Positions 1-8,353 of a stretch of 64,000 bases of DNA are shown piece by piece; within the stretch, counting starts at the first letter, position 1, and each line of letters starts with the position of its first letter. The stretch is from assembly GCF_036946495.1 (NCBI RefSeq), contig NZ_JAQIIX010000002.1:3038001-3102000 (forward strand). The letters run 5' to 3'. Both the position numbers and the translations under genes were made by a program. The notes below the pieces were generated by a model. That model saw nothing but the letters and a program-made list of their open reading frames with translations. It was not told the origin of the DNA and searched no databases. Source of the DNA: Mycolicibacterium neoaurum. Its GTDB lineage: Bacteria > Actinomycetota > Actinomycetes > Mycobacteriales > Mycobacteriaceae.

Positions 1-891
1 CAGCACGGTCGCCGAACCGTCGGAGAAGGCGCCGAGGTTGCGGGTGCGCGCATTCTGGGACAGGTTGCCGTGCAACTCGACCGCCGGTACGCCGCGCGAA
101 TTGAGCTTTCGGGCAAGGCCTTTGGCGCCGTACTTGGTGCGGGCGAACACGATGGTCCGGCCGGGTGATGCGGCGAGGTCGGCCAGCACCTCGAAGCGGG
201 CGTCATGCTCGACGTGCAGCACGTGATGCACCATCGCCGAGACGGGCGACTGCTCGGAGTCCACGCTGTGCACGACCGGGTCATGCAGGTACCGCTGGAC
301 CAGCACGTCGATGCCGTTGTCCAGGGTGGCCGAGAACAGCAGGCGTTGGCCGTCCCGGGGTGTGCGGTCGAGCAGGCGCTTGACCGGCGGCAGGAAGCCG
401 AGATCGGCCATGTGGTCGGCCTCGTCGAGCACGGTGATCTCCACGCCCGACAGGTCGGCGTGGCCGGACTTGACGTGATCCTCGAGCCGGCCGGGGCAGG
501 CGATGACGATATCGACACCGTCGCGCAGCTTTTGGATCTGCGGCTGGGCGCCGACGCCGCCGAAGATGGTCACCGACTTCAATCCGGTGGCCTTGGCCAG
601 CGGGGCCAGTGACGCGTCGATCTGACTGACCAGTTCGCGGGTCGGGGCGAGGATCAGGGCGCGGAACCGGCCCGGACGGCGGGGCTGCGGCGCGGCGGCA
701 AGTCGTCCGACCACGGGCAGCAGGAACGCGTAGGTCTTACCCGATCCGGTCTTGCCGCGGCCGAGAACATCGCGGCCGGCCAGGGAGTCGGGCAGCGTCG
801 CAGCCTGAATGGGGAAGGGAGACTCGATACCGCTGGCAGCGAGTGTGGAAACAACGGCCTCGGGCAGCCCGAGGTCGGCAAAGGTGGGCAC
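1..891 (-). CDS. DEAD-box ATP-dependent RNA helicase, C-terminus off the left edge
   Basis: Unwinds or remodels structured RNA with ATP hydrolysis. About 297 codons are present, covering the first RecA-like domain and the start of the second. Visible motifs in order are an F-x-x-P-I-Q type Q motif near residue 30, Walker A GKTGSGKT near residue 48, PTREL (Ia), CPGR (Ib), the DEAD box in LDEADHMADLGF near residue 160, SAT (III), then IVFART (IV) and the ELHGNLSQ segment of domain 2. The rest runs off the window. I chose the GTG at 891 because GGAG lies 7-8 bases upstream; an in-frame ATG at 972 with a poorer ribosome site would add 27 residues. Family is certain; which of the mycobacterial DEAD helicases it is cannot be decided. 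Confidence 0.9.
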   Translation of the reverse strand, partial: MPTFADLGLPEAVVSTLAASGIESPFPIQAATLPDSLAGRDVLGRGKTGSGKTYAFLLPVVGRLAAAPQPRRPGRFRALILAPTRELVSQIDASLAPLAKATGLKSVTIFGGVGAQPQIQKLRDGVDIVIACPGRLEDHVKSGHADLSGVEITVLDEADHMADLGFLPPVKRLLDRTPRDGQRLLFSATLDNGIDVLVQRYLHDPVVHSVDSEQSPVSAMVHHVLHVEHDARFEVLADLAASPGRTIVFARTKYGAKGLARKLNSRGVPAVELHGNLSQNARTRNLGAFSDGSATVL

Positions 892-1085
892 GTAAAAGCT
901 CCAGATAGATAGAGTGCGGTCGTCCTGCCCGGCGCGGGTGATCCCGCGGCGCTCGGTGTGACGATCGGCCATGGCGTAGAAATCGCCTTGGCGAAGCGGC
1001 AAAAGGCAGAACAGACGATGCCGCTGGGCACCACCCTACCCAATGAGGCATGCGCACCCCAATTATGAGGCGCGCATCACCCTCG

Positions 1086-2132
1086 TCAGAGATCGCTGGT
1101 GAGGGTGATCAGCTCCTCGGTGAAGCGGTGCGCCTCGGCGCCGTCGAGGGCGAGCGGGTGCACCAGCATGGTGGTCACCCCGGCCTCCTTGTATGCGGCC
1201 AGGCGTTCCTTGACGTATCCGCGCGGACCGACCAGCGAGACGTTGCGGACCAGATCATCGGGGACCGCCGCGATCGCCTCTTCCTTCTTGCCCGCCAGGA
1301 ACAGGTCCTGGACCTGGTCGGCGACCTCACCGAATCCGTAACGGGTGGCCAGCTTGTGGTAGAAGTTCTGCCCCTTGGCGCCCATACCGCCGATGTAGAG
1401 CGCCAACTGCGGTTTCGCCCACGCCAACCGGTCCTCGACATCCTCGCCGATGGCGAGGCTTGCGCTGACCATGATGTCCAGCGCGCCGAGTGCGGGATCA
1501 CGTTTGGCGTAGCCGGCCCGAAGTGCGTCGCCCCACACGTCGTCGGCCTTCTCCGGGTAGTAGAAGATCGGTTGCCAACCGTTGGCGATCTCGGCCGTCA
1601 ACTCGACGTTCTTCGGGCCGAGTGCCGCAATGGCGATCGGGATGTCCTCGCGCACAGGGTGATTGATCAGCCGCAGTGGTTTGCCCAGCCCGGTGCCGCG
1701 GTCGGCGGGCAGCGGGATCTGGTAGTGCTTGCCGTCATAGGTGACCTTCTCGCGACGCCACACCTGCCGGCAGATGTCGACCACCTCGCGGGTGCGCCCC
1801 AACGGCGCGTCGAAGGGCAGACCATGAAAGCCCTCCATCACCTGTGGCCCGGAGGTACCGATACCGAGTTGGAAGCGACCGTCGGAGACGTAATCGAGTC
1901 CGGCGGCGGTCATCGCCAGCAGGGTCGGGGTGCGCACATAGATCGGCACCACACCGGTGCCGAGTTCGATCGTCGAGGTCTTGGCCGCGAGATAGCCGAG
2001 CTGACTGATCGCATCGAAGGAGTAGGCCTCGGGGACCAGCGCGATGTCGACGCCGACCTTCTCCAGTTGGACGACCTGCTCGGCGGCCTCTTTGAAACCA
2101 CCGGCGTAGCTGAGGAAGATGCCTGTGCGCAT
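1086..2132 (-). CDS. LLM-class F420-dependent oxidoreductase
   Basis: A 348-residue luciferase-like TIM-barrel flavin/F420 enzyme; such proteins transfer hydride to or from coenzyme F420, and mycobacteria carry many paralogues of unknown substrate. The N-terminus MRTGIFLSYAGG, the segment IELGTGVVPIYVRTP and the DGRFQLGIGTSGPQVMEGFHG stretch are characteristic of the family. Its start is preceded on the minus strand by a TATAAA-like -10 only seven bases from the ATG, which suggests a leaderless message, and by a palindrome (2149-2164) that could be a repressor site. The next gene on the same strand, at 2192-3034, lies 59 bases upstream. Substrate unknown. Confidence 0.88.
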   Translation of the reverse strand: MRTGIFLSYAGGFKEAAEQVVQLEKVGVDIALVPEAYSFDAISQLGYLAAKTSTIELGTGVVPIYVRTPTLLAMTAAGLDYVSDGRFQLGIGTSGPQVMEGFHGLPFDAPLGRTREVVDICRQVWRREKVTYDGKHYQIPLPADRGTGLGKPLRLINHPVREDIPIAIAALGPKNVELTAEIANGWQPIFYYPEKADDVWGDALRAGYAKRDPALGALDIMVSASLAIGEDVEDRLAWAKPQLALYIGGMGAKGQNFYHKLATRYGFGEVADQVQDLFLAGKKEEAIAAVPDDLVRNVSLVGPRGYVKERLAAYKEAGVTTMLVHPLALDGAEAHRFTEELITLTSDL

Positions 2133-2139
2133 GCGTGCG

Positions 2140-2164
2140 TTTATATCACCAACCAGTTGGTTGG
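2140..2164 (-). promoter_or_regulatory. Leaderless promoter with overlapping palindrome upstream of the LLM gene
   Basis: On the minus strand TATAAA (2145-2140) ends seven bases before the ATG at 2132, so transcription would begin at or next to the start codon. Directly upstream, CCAACC-agtt-GGTTGG (2149-2164) is a perfect inverted repeat lying in the -35/-10 spacer. Position and symmetry resemble a TetR-family operator; this is inference. Confidence 0.55.
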
Positions 2165-2191
2165 ACGTCCGTTGGTGGGACGCTGCGGGCG

Positions 2192-3034
2192 TCAGCCCTT
2201 CAGCAGCGCAACGACCTTGTCTTCGAGAGTCGGCTGCTCGGCGTCGGGATCCAGTGCCACCGTCTTGGGCAGCGTCACCTCGGGATCGGCGAAGTCGCGG
2301 TAGGTCTTATCTCCGGCCAGGACGAAGAGCAGATAACCGGTCAGCAGCGCCCGCACCGCCTTCTGGGTGCCCTTGTCGGCGCCGGGCAGGCCCACCGCCT
2401 TGGCCAACCGCCTGCCCTCCACGAGGCCGCCGGACTCGCCCTTGCTGACGACCCGCAGTGTCGATGATGTCCAGGCCTGCGCCAGCGCGTCCGCATTGGA
2501 GCGGATGGAGCTGGAATCCGAGGAGGCCCGCAGGATCAGCCCCGGCAGCGCCAACCCGGCCGCCGGTTGCTCGGCCGGGGGGCTGCTGACCGCAGGAAAC
2601 AGCGCAGCCGCGGTCTTCAGTCGCGATCCCATGCCGGCAGCGGCGAAAACGGCGGCCGAGCCGCCGAAACCGTGCCCGACGACTCCGAGCTTGCTCGGGT
2701 GCACGCTGATCTTGCCGGGACCCAGCCGCACCCCGGCGATGATGTCCAGCGTGGTGCCCAGATCGACGGCGAGGTTCAGCACCGACGGCGCGAAGGTCTT
2801 CTCGGTGTCGGGGGCTGCCGCGACGATCCCCCACGAGGCCAGATGCTCCAACGTGCCCGCATAGCGGTCGCTACCGGTCAGCCAGTCGTGGCCGAAGGCG
2901 ATGCCCGGCAGATTGAACCCCGATTCGGGGGTGTAGACCACGCCGGGCTGGCCGGCGAATGCCAGGTCCCCCCGCAGCACACGGTGCGGTCCGCGCCGGG
3001 TCAGAGCTGCGAAGAGCTTCTTCGTCTTGGCCAC
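2192..3034 (-). CDS. Alpha/beta hydrolase, dienelactone-hydrolase/chlorophyllase-like (Rv3438-type)
   Basis: A 280-residue protein without signal peptide. The first half carries an oxyanion region (GIAFGHDWLTG near residue 48) and a degenerate nucleophile elbow GHGFGGSAA near residue 120, in which glycine (GHGFG) occupies the place of the usual serine of GxSxG, so hydrolytic activity is doubtful. It lies divergently next to glmS, the same neighbourhood as the Rv3438 conserved protein of M. tuberculosis, which it matches in size. Function unknown. The missing nucleophile is visible in the sequence; catalytic inactivity is inference. Confidence 0.8.
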   Translation of the reverse strand: MAKTKKLFAALTRRGPHRVLRGDLAFAGQPGVVYTPESGFNLPGIAFGHDWLTGSDRYAGTLEHLASWGIVAAAPDTEKTFAPSVLNLAVDLGTTLDIIAGVRLGPGKISVHPSKLGVVGHGFGGSAAVFAAAGMGSRLKTAAALFPAVSSPPAEQPAAGLALPGLILRASSDSSSIRSNADALAQAWTSSTLRVVSKGESGGLVEGRRLAKAVGLPGADKGTQKAVRALLTGYLLFVLAGDKTYRDFADPEVTLPKTVALDPDAEQPTLEDKVVALLKG

Positions 3035-3098
3035 GCATAGACCCTAGTCGACGCGCGTGGCGGGGCGGAGGATCGGCACTGGACTACCCTGGGACGCT

Positions 3099-4961
3099 AT
3101 GTGTGGAATCGTCGGCTACGTCGGACGGCGCCCTGCCTGCGAGATCGTGGTCGAGGCGTTGCGCCGGATGGAGTACCGCGGATACGACTCGTCGGGTGTG
3201 GCCTTGCTCGACGGCTCCGGTGGACTGACCGTGGAACGTAAGGCCGGCCGGCTGGCCAATCTGGAAGACGCGCTCGGCGAGGCCGGTGATGGCGCGCTCG
3301 TCGGCAGCACCGGGATGGGGCACACCCGGTGGGCCACTCACGGGCGTCCGACCGATCGCAATGCCCACCCGCACCGCGACAGCAGCGGCAAATTCGCCGT
3401 GGTGCACAACGGCATCATCGAGAACTTCGCCGGGCTGCGCGCCGAGCTGGAAGCCGTCGGGGTCGAGTTCGCCAGCGACACCGATTCCGAGGTCGCGGTG
3501 CACCTGGTGGCTCAGGCCTACCGCGCCGGCGATACCGCCGGAGACTTCGTGGCCTCGGTGCTCGCGGTGCTGCGCCGCCTGGAAGGCCACTTCACCCTCG
3601 TGTTCGCCTTCGCCGACGAGCCGGGGACCATCGTCGCGGCGCGGCGCTCGACCCCGCTGGTGGTCGGTGTCGGCGACGGAGAGATGTTCATCGGATCCGA
3701 TGTCGCCGCGTTCATCGAGCACACCCGCGAGGCCGTCGAGCTCGGGCAGGACCAGGCCGTGGTGATCACCGCCGACGGCTACCGGGTCACCGACTTCGCC
3801 GGTGAGGACGCCCCTGCCCGGCGTTTCCATGTCGACTGGGACCTCAGCGCCGCCGAAAAGGGCGGTTACGAGTACTTCATGCTCAAGGAGATCGCCGAGC
3901 AGCCGACCGCGGTCGCCGAGACGCTGCTCGGGCACTTCGAGGGCGGTCGCATCGTGCTCGACGAGCAGCGCCTCTCCGATCAGGAGCTGCGCGAGGTCGA
4001 CAAGGTCTTCATCGTCGCGTGCGGTACGGCCTATCACTCGGGGCTGCTGGCCAAGTACGCCATCGAGCACTGGACGCGGCTTCCGGTCGAGGTGGAACTC
4101 GCCAGCGAATTCCGCTATCGCGACCCGGTTCTCGATCGCAGCACGCTGGTGATCGCCATATCGCAGTCCGGCGAGACCGCCGACACCCTCGAGGCGGTGC
4201 GGCATGCCAAGGAACAGAAGGCCAAGGTGCTGGCCATCTGCAACACCAACGGCAGCCAGATTCCGCGGGAGGCCGATGCGGTGCTCTACACCCGGGCCGG
4301 ACCGGAGGTCGGGGTGGCGTCCACCAAGACCTTCCTGGCGCAGGTGACGGCCAATTATCTTGTCGGCCTTGCCCTTGCGCAGGCCCGTGGCACCAAGTAC
4401 GCCGACGAGGTCGCCCGCGAGTATCACGACCTGGAGGCCATGGCCGCTCAGGTCGAACGGGTGCTGGGATGCATGGATCCGGTCACCGAGTTGGCCCACA
4501 AGTTCGCCAACTCCTCGGCGGTGCTGTTCCTGGGCCGCCATGTCGGCTATCCGGTGGCGCTGGAGGGTGCGCTCAAGCTCAAAGAACTCGCCTACATGCA
4601 CGCCGAGGGTTTCGCGGCCGGTGAGCTCAAGCACGGGCCGATCGCGCTCATCGAGGACGACCTGCCGGTCATCATCGTGATGCCATCGCCGAAGAGCGCG
4701 GCAACGCTGCACGCCAAATTGCTCAGCAACATCCGGGAGATCCAGGCCCGCGGTGCGGTCACGATCGTCATCGCCGAGGAGGGTGATGACACGGTGGCCC
4801 CGTACGCCGATCACCTAGTCGAGATCCCGGCGGTATCGACGCTGTTCCAGCCGTTGTTGTCGACGATCCCGATGCAGGTGTTCGCCGCGGGTGTCGCGCA
4901 GGCGCGTGGTTATGACGTTGACAAGCCGCGCAACCTCGCCAAGTCGGTCACCGTCGAGTAG
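3099..4961 (+). CDS. glmS: Glutamine-fructose-6-phosphate aminotransferase (isomerizing)
   Basis: Makes glucosamine-6-phosphate from fructose-6-phosphate and glutamine, the entry step to UDP-GlcNAc and peptidoglycan. 620 residues, full length. The start ATG at 3099 is fixed by the mature N-terminus MCGIVGYVG, whose Cys2 is the glutaminase nucleophile; translation from an upstream in-frame ATG at 3057 would bury it. The Ntn glutaminase domain spans roughly residues 2-240, with RGYDSSG and the HTRWATHG motif, followed by two SIS sugar-isomerase domains with SQSGETADT near residue 360 and SNIREIQARG near residue 550. It ends in KSVTVE, the usual C-terminus. The next hydrolase gene begins five bases later and is probably co-transcribed. 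Confidence 0.98.
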   Translation: MCGIVGYVGRRPACEIVVEALRRMEYRGYDSSGVALLDGSGGLTVERKAGRLANLEDALGEAGDGALVGSTGMGHTRWATHGRPTDRNAHPHRDSSGKFAVVHNGIIENFAGLRAELEAVGVEFASDTDSEVAVHLVAQAYRAGDTAGDFVASVLAVLRRLEGHFTLVFAFADEPGTIVAARRSTPLVVGVGDGEMFIGSDVAAFIEHTREAVELGQDQAVVITADGYRVTDFAGEDAPARRFHVDWDLSAAEKGGYEYFMLKEIAEQPTAVAETLLGHFEGGRIVLDEQRLSDQELREVDKVFIVACGTAYHSGLLAKYAIEHWTRLPVEVELASEFRYRDPVLDRSTLVIAISQSGETADTLEAVRHAKEQKAKVLAICNTNGSQIPREADAVLYTRAGPEVGVASTKTFLAQVTANYLVGLALAQARGTKYADEVAREYHDLEAMAAQVERVLGCMDPVTELAHKFANSSAVLFLGRHVGYPVALEGALKLKELAYMHAEGFAAGELKHGPIALIEDDLPVIIVMPSPKSAATLHAKLLSNIREIQARGAVTIVIAEEGDDTVAPYADHLVEIPAVSTLFQPLLSTIPMQVFAAGVAQARGYDVDKPRNLAKSVTVE

Positions 4962-4966
4962 CTGCT

Positions 4967-5845
4967 GTGGGAGTCGGGCATTGGCGCAGTGATGCGGCGC
5001 GTGCCCACTTTGCGGCCGTCTATGCCACCGCGTTGGCGCGGCTTCCGGATGCCGACCGGATGTGGGATGTGGACACGGCATTCGGCACCGTGCGGGTGTA
5101 TCGGTTCGAGGGCGGGACAGGCCGGCCGGTGGTGTTGCTGCCCGGCCGTAATGCCTCGACCCCGATGTGGGCCGACAATCTGCCCGGCCTGCTCACTCAT
5201 CGACCGGCCTATTGCATCGACCTGCTCGGTGAGCCGGGAATGTCGGTGCAGCGCAAGCCGATCACCGGACCCGATGACCAGGCGCGCTGGCTGGACGATG
5301 TGCTGACCGGTATCGGGGAGGAGTCGGTCCACCTGCTGGGGGTGTCCTTCGGTGGGTGGAGCGCGATGAACTACGCGCTGCGTCGACCGCAGAAGGTGGC
5401 ATCGCTTGTGCTGGTCGACCCGGTGCTGACCTTCGCGCCGATCCCACTTCGGACCATGCTGGCGTTCCTTCCGATGGGGTTGCCGGGTGTCCCGGATAGG
5501 GTGCGGCGCCGCATCCTTCGGTGGATATCGGGGGGAGCAGAGGTCGACGAATCCGATCCCGTGCTGATGCTCATCGACGCGGGTACCGCAGATTTCGTTC
5601 TGCAACAGCCGGCGCCGACCAGGTTCACGACGGGGCAGTTGCGCGCACTGCGGGTTCCCGTGCTGGCGATCATCGCGGGGCGCAGTGTGATTCATGATGC
5701 GGCTCGCGCGGCCGCTACGGCCTGCTCCGTGTTGTCCGCGGGTCAGGTCGAGGTCTGGCCGCGGGCATCACACGCGGTGACCGGTGAGTGCCCCGATGAG
5801 ATCGCGGCGCGGACTCGCGCGTTCTGGGCAGGTGTCGACCGGTAG
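4967..5845 (+). CDS. Alpha/beta hydrolase
   Basis: A 292-residue soluble hydrolase of the alpha/beta fold. It shows VVLLPGRNAST near residue 55 in the place of the HG oxyanion motif, the nucleophile elbow GVSFGGWS near residue 127, an acidic residue in LVDPVLTF, and a C-terminal RASHAVTGE with the likely catalytic histidine. Its GTG start lies five bases after the glmS stop, which implies translational coupling. The substrate cannot be read; linkage to glmS might suggest an envelope role, but this is only context. Confidence 0.85.
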   Translation: MGVGHWRSDAARAHFAAVYATALARLPDADRMWDVDTAFGTVRVYRFEGGTGRPVVLLPGRNASTPMWADNLPGLLTHRPAYCIDLLGEPGMSVQRKPITGPDDQARWLDDVLTGIGEESVHLLGVSFGGWSAMNYALRRPQKVASLVLVDPVLTFAPIPLRTMLAFLPMGLPGVPDRVRRRILRWISGGAEVDESDPVLMLIDAGTADFVLQQPAPTRFTTGQLRALRVPVLAIIAGRSVIHDAARAAATACSVLSAGQVEVWPRASHAVTGECPDEIAARTRAFWAGVDR

Positions 5846-5846
5846 C

Positions 5847-6650
5847 TCAGCCGGCTCGGCGTGCGCGGTCACTCGGCGGTACACCGTACTGGCGTCGGAA
5901 GGCACGATTGAATGTTCCCGGGTCGGTGAAACCACTGGCCCGGCAGGCGTGACTCACCGACGCGCCTCGGGTGATCAGGCTGTTCGCGTGCTCCAGTCGG
6001 TGGCGTCGGATCTCACTCGCGGGCGATCGGCCGTCTTCGGCGAGCAGCTGCTGAACCGAACGCAGCGAGAGATGGAACTGCGCGGCCAATCTGGCGGCGG
6101 TGAAATCCGGGTCGTGGAAGTGCGTTCGGATGTACGCCAGCAGCCGGGTTCGCAGTTCGGACCGTGTCGGGGCGAGATCGTGGTGATCTCGCGAATGGGT
6201 TGTCGCCGCGATACGTTCGGTTGCGTCGATGAAGGTCAGTAGCCGAGCCCCGCTGGTGCCCAGAGGTTTTGCCGACCATGTCACCGGGATGGGTTGACCC
6301 GCACGGGTGATGAACCACTCGTGTGCGGTGACACTCGGCGAGCCGCAGCCGTCCAGGATCGGGCAGGCGTGCGACGGGTAGCGCGATCCGTCGGGATGCC
6401 ATTCGTGCAGAGTGTCGTGGCTGGGCGCGCCGATCACGTTATCGACGGATCGGTAGCCCAACATGGTCAGCGCGGCCTGATTCGCCAGGGCCACCGCACC
6501 GTCCGACCCGATGACCCACAGCGGGGTCGGGGCCACATCGATGACCGCTGATAGCGTGCCGGCATCGAGGGCAGTCTCGTTCACCACATCCCACCTGGCT
6601 TCCACTAGTGGCGTCGACTGTAGGGGGCCGTCGTTTCGGGTGTGTTTCAC
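5847..6650 (-). CDS. PAS-domain AraC-family transcriptional regulator (putative cyanate-gene activator)
   Basis: A 267-residue regulator. Residues about 30-145 form a PAS sensor fold (VIDVAPTPLWVIGSDG, then NQAALTMLGY and the FIDATERI end typical of PAS). Residues about 165-265 are an AraC double helix-turn-helix, with FTAARLAAQFHLSLRSVQQLL as first helix pair region and the SHACRASGFTDPGTFNRAFRRQYG signature. It is divergent from cynS and the FNT channel, so it most likely controls them. The start is a GTG at 6650 with no clear ribosome site, possibly leaderless; the true start could be a little further in. It is convergent with the hydrolase ending at 5845. Confidence 0.88.
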   Translation of the reverse strand: MKHTRNDGPLQSTPLVEARWDVVNETALDAGTLSAVIDVAPTPLWVIGSDGAVALANQAALTMLGYRSVDNVIGAPSHDTLHEWHPDGSRYPSHACPILDGCGSPSVTAHEWFITRAGQPIPVTWSAKPLGTSGARLLTFIDATERIAATTHSRDHHDLAPTRSELRTRLLAYIRTHFHDPDFTAARLAAQFHLSLRSVQQLLAEDGRSPASEIRRHRLEHANSLITRGASVSHACRASGFTDPGTFNRAFRRQYGVPPSDRARRAG

Positions 6651-6690
6651 CGGACGTTACGTTGCGGTTAAACGACATCCGCCGCTTCTC

Positions 6691-6719
6691 CGCTTCGCAA
6701 AATGCCGGGTTCGCTTCGC
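6691..6719. promoter_or_regulatory. Direct repeat pair, candidate AraC-type operator
   Basis: CGCTTCGC occurs at 6691-6698 and again at 6712-6719, 21 bp apart start to start, two helical turns. A third imperfect copy (CCGCTTCTC) precedes the first. They sit between the divergent PAS-AraC gene and cynS. Same-face direct repeats are what AraC-family activators usually bind. Inference from spacing and context. Confidence 0.45.
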
Positions 6720-6794
6720 CTTCTGCCATGGGCAGCGGGGTGGCGAATCGGTGTTATGGAGACCTCGACATCCATCTAGCAAGGAGCGGAAAGT

Positions 6795-7241
6795 ATGGCA
6801 TTCGATGGTGCCTCGCCCGTCATCGCCGAAATCGAACAACGACGTTCCGAAACCGGGATCGGCTGGCAGAAAATCGCCGACCATATCGACCGCCCGCTGG
6901 TGTGGACGGTGGCGGCCCTGCTCGACAGCCACCCGATGCCCGCCGAGGAAGCCGCCCGGGTCGGAGAGCTACTCGGTCTCAGCGCCGAAACCGTTGCCGC
7001 GCTTCGACGTCAGCCCTACCGAACCGCCGACCCCGCACTGCTCACCGATCCGACCATCTACCGGTTCGTCGAGTTGATCAACGTGTATGGCCCGACGTTC
7101 AAGGCGCTCATCCATGAAGAATTCGGCGACGGCATCATGAGCGCCATCAATTGCAATGTGACCTTCGCGCGTCGGTCCGATCCAGACGGTGACCGGGTTG
7201 TCCTGACGATCGACGGCAAATTCCTGCCGTACCACTGGTAG
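6795..7241 (+). CDS. cynS: Cyanate hydratase (cyanase)
   Basis: Converts cyanate and bicarbonate to carbamate and CO2, and so ultimately to ammonia, detoxifying cyanate and supplying nitrogen. 148 residues against 156 in E. coli. The N-terminal half is a helix-turn-helix-like bundle (residues 10-75). The catalytic half DPTIYRFVELINVYG...EEFGDGIMSAIN retains the three catalytic positions: Arg90, Glu93 and Ser116, equivalent to Arg96, Glu99 and Ser122 of the E. coli enzyme. The start has a strong AAGGAG. It sits between its probable activator and an FNT channel, 14 bases before the latter, so the two form an operon. Confidence 0.95.
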   Translation: MAFDGASPVIAEIEQRRSETGIGWQKIADHIDRPLVWTVAALLDSHPMPAEEAARVGELLGLSAETVAALRRQPYRTADPALLTDPTIYRFVELINVYGPTFKALIHEEFGDGIMSAINCNVTFARRSDPDGDRVVLTIDGKFLPYHW

Positions 7242-7255
7242 GGAGGAGACCGGAT

Positions 7256-8113
7256 ATGTCGTACGTCAAACCAGCCGAACTTGCGACCCGCATCATCGAC
7301 GCCGGCGAGTCGAAGGTGTTCATGTCGACTCGAGACACCCTGATACGTGCCTACATGGCGGGTGCCATCCTGGCACTCGCGGCAGCTTTTGCGATCACCA
7401 TCTCGACGAAGACGGGGGAGCCGCTACTCGGTGCGGTGCTGTTCCCGGTCGGCTTCTGCATGTTGCACCTGCTCGGATTTGATCTGTTGACAGCGGTTTT
7501 CACCTTGGTGCCGCTGGCATGGCTGGACAAGCGGCCGGGCGTGACACTGCGGCCGATGCTGCGCAACTGGGGTCTGGTGTTCCTCGGGAATCTTCTCGGG
7601 GCGCTGACGGTCGCGGTGTTCATGGCGGTGTACTTCACCTACGGGTTCAGCGTGGCACCCGATGCTGTCGGGCAGGCGATCGGTGAGATCGGCGCGGGCC
7701 GAACGGTCGGCTACGCCGATCACGGCGCCGCAGGCATGCTGACGTTGTTCCTGCGCGGCGTGATGTGCAACTGGATGGTGTCGATGGGTGTCGTGGGTGC
7801 CATGATGTCGGACAGCCTGCCCGGCAAGGTGATCGCCATGTGGATGCCGATCATGGTGTTCTTCTACCTCGGTTTCGAGCACTCCATCGTCAACATGTTC
7901 CTGTTCCCGTCGGGGTTGATGCTGGGTGGGGAATTCACCATCGTGGATTACCTTGTGTGGAACGAGATCCCGACGGTACTGGGCAACCTCGTCGGCGGAC
8001 TGGCCTTCGTCGGATTGGTCATCTATGCCACGCACGGTAAGACCGGACCGCTGCGTCCGCGGCCGAACGAGCTCGTCTCGGTCGACGCCGTCGCAGGCCC
8101 CAACCGGGTGTGA
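7256..8113 (+). CDS. Formate/nitrite transporter (FNT) family channel, probable cyanate or nitrite uptake
   Basis: A 285-residue integral membrane protein with about six hydrophobic segments. The FNT fold signature is visible: the SYVKPAELATRIIDAGESK start, and PGKVIAMWMPIMVFFYLGFEHSIVNMF near residues 188-218, which has the conserved lysine and the central histidine of the pore (GFEH). A strong GGAGG lies before ATG 7256. FNT channels conduct small monovalent anions such as formate and nitrite; the operon with cynS suggests cyanate (OCN-) or its carbonate-linked partner as cargo. The family is secure, the substrate is inference. Confidence 0.88.
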   Translation: MSYVKPAELATRIIDAGESKVFMSTRDTLIRAYMAGAILALAAAFAITISTKTGEPLLGAVLFPVGFCMLHLLGFDLLTAVFTLVPLAWLDKRPGVTLRPMLRNWGLVFLGNLLGALTVAVFMAVYFTYGFSVAPDAVGQAIGEIGAGRTVGYADHGAAGMLTLFLRGVMCNWMVSMGVVGAMMSDSLPGKVIAMWMPIMVFFYLGFEHSIVNMFLFPSGLMLGGEFTIVDYLVWNEIPTVLGNLVGGLAFVGLVIYATHGKTGPLRPRPNELVSVDAVAGPNRV

Positions 8114-8353
8114 TTGCCGCCGGACTCGCGGGCCGGTCTACAACCCCGACCGATCATCGCCGCAGCCACCGGGGTCACACCGATCGCGAGGAGCTGTATC
8201 GCTGTAATTCTGGCTGCCGCCGTGAGGCCTTCGGTGCCCACTGCCGACACCGCAAAGATTGCGGCGGCCGGCCGGCTACCCGGGCATCATCGGCCGCACG
8301 CTGATGGGTCGGACATGATTCTGTTGTCAGAGGTGCGGAGTAACCTCGGAGAC

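Noticed and set aside
3084..4814. Long minus-strand ORF antisense to glmS
   Set aside because: GC-rich codon bias opens the opposite strand; its protein is low-complexity His/Arg/Gly with no family features while glmS is complete.
8114..8353. Extension of the DUF222/HNH protein to 8114
   Set aside because: The added 80 residues are low-complexity, there is no ribosome site, and the frame begins at the FNT stop.
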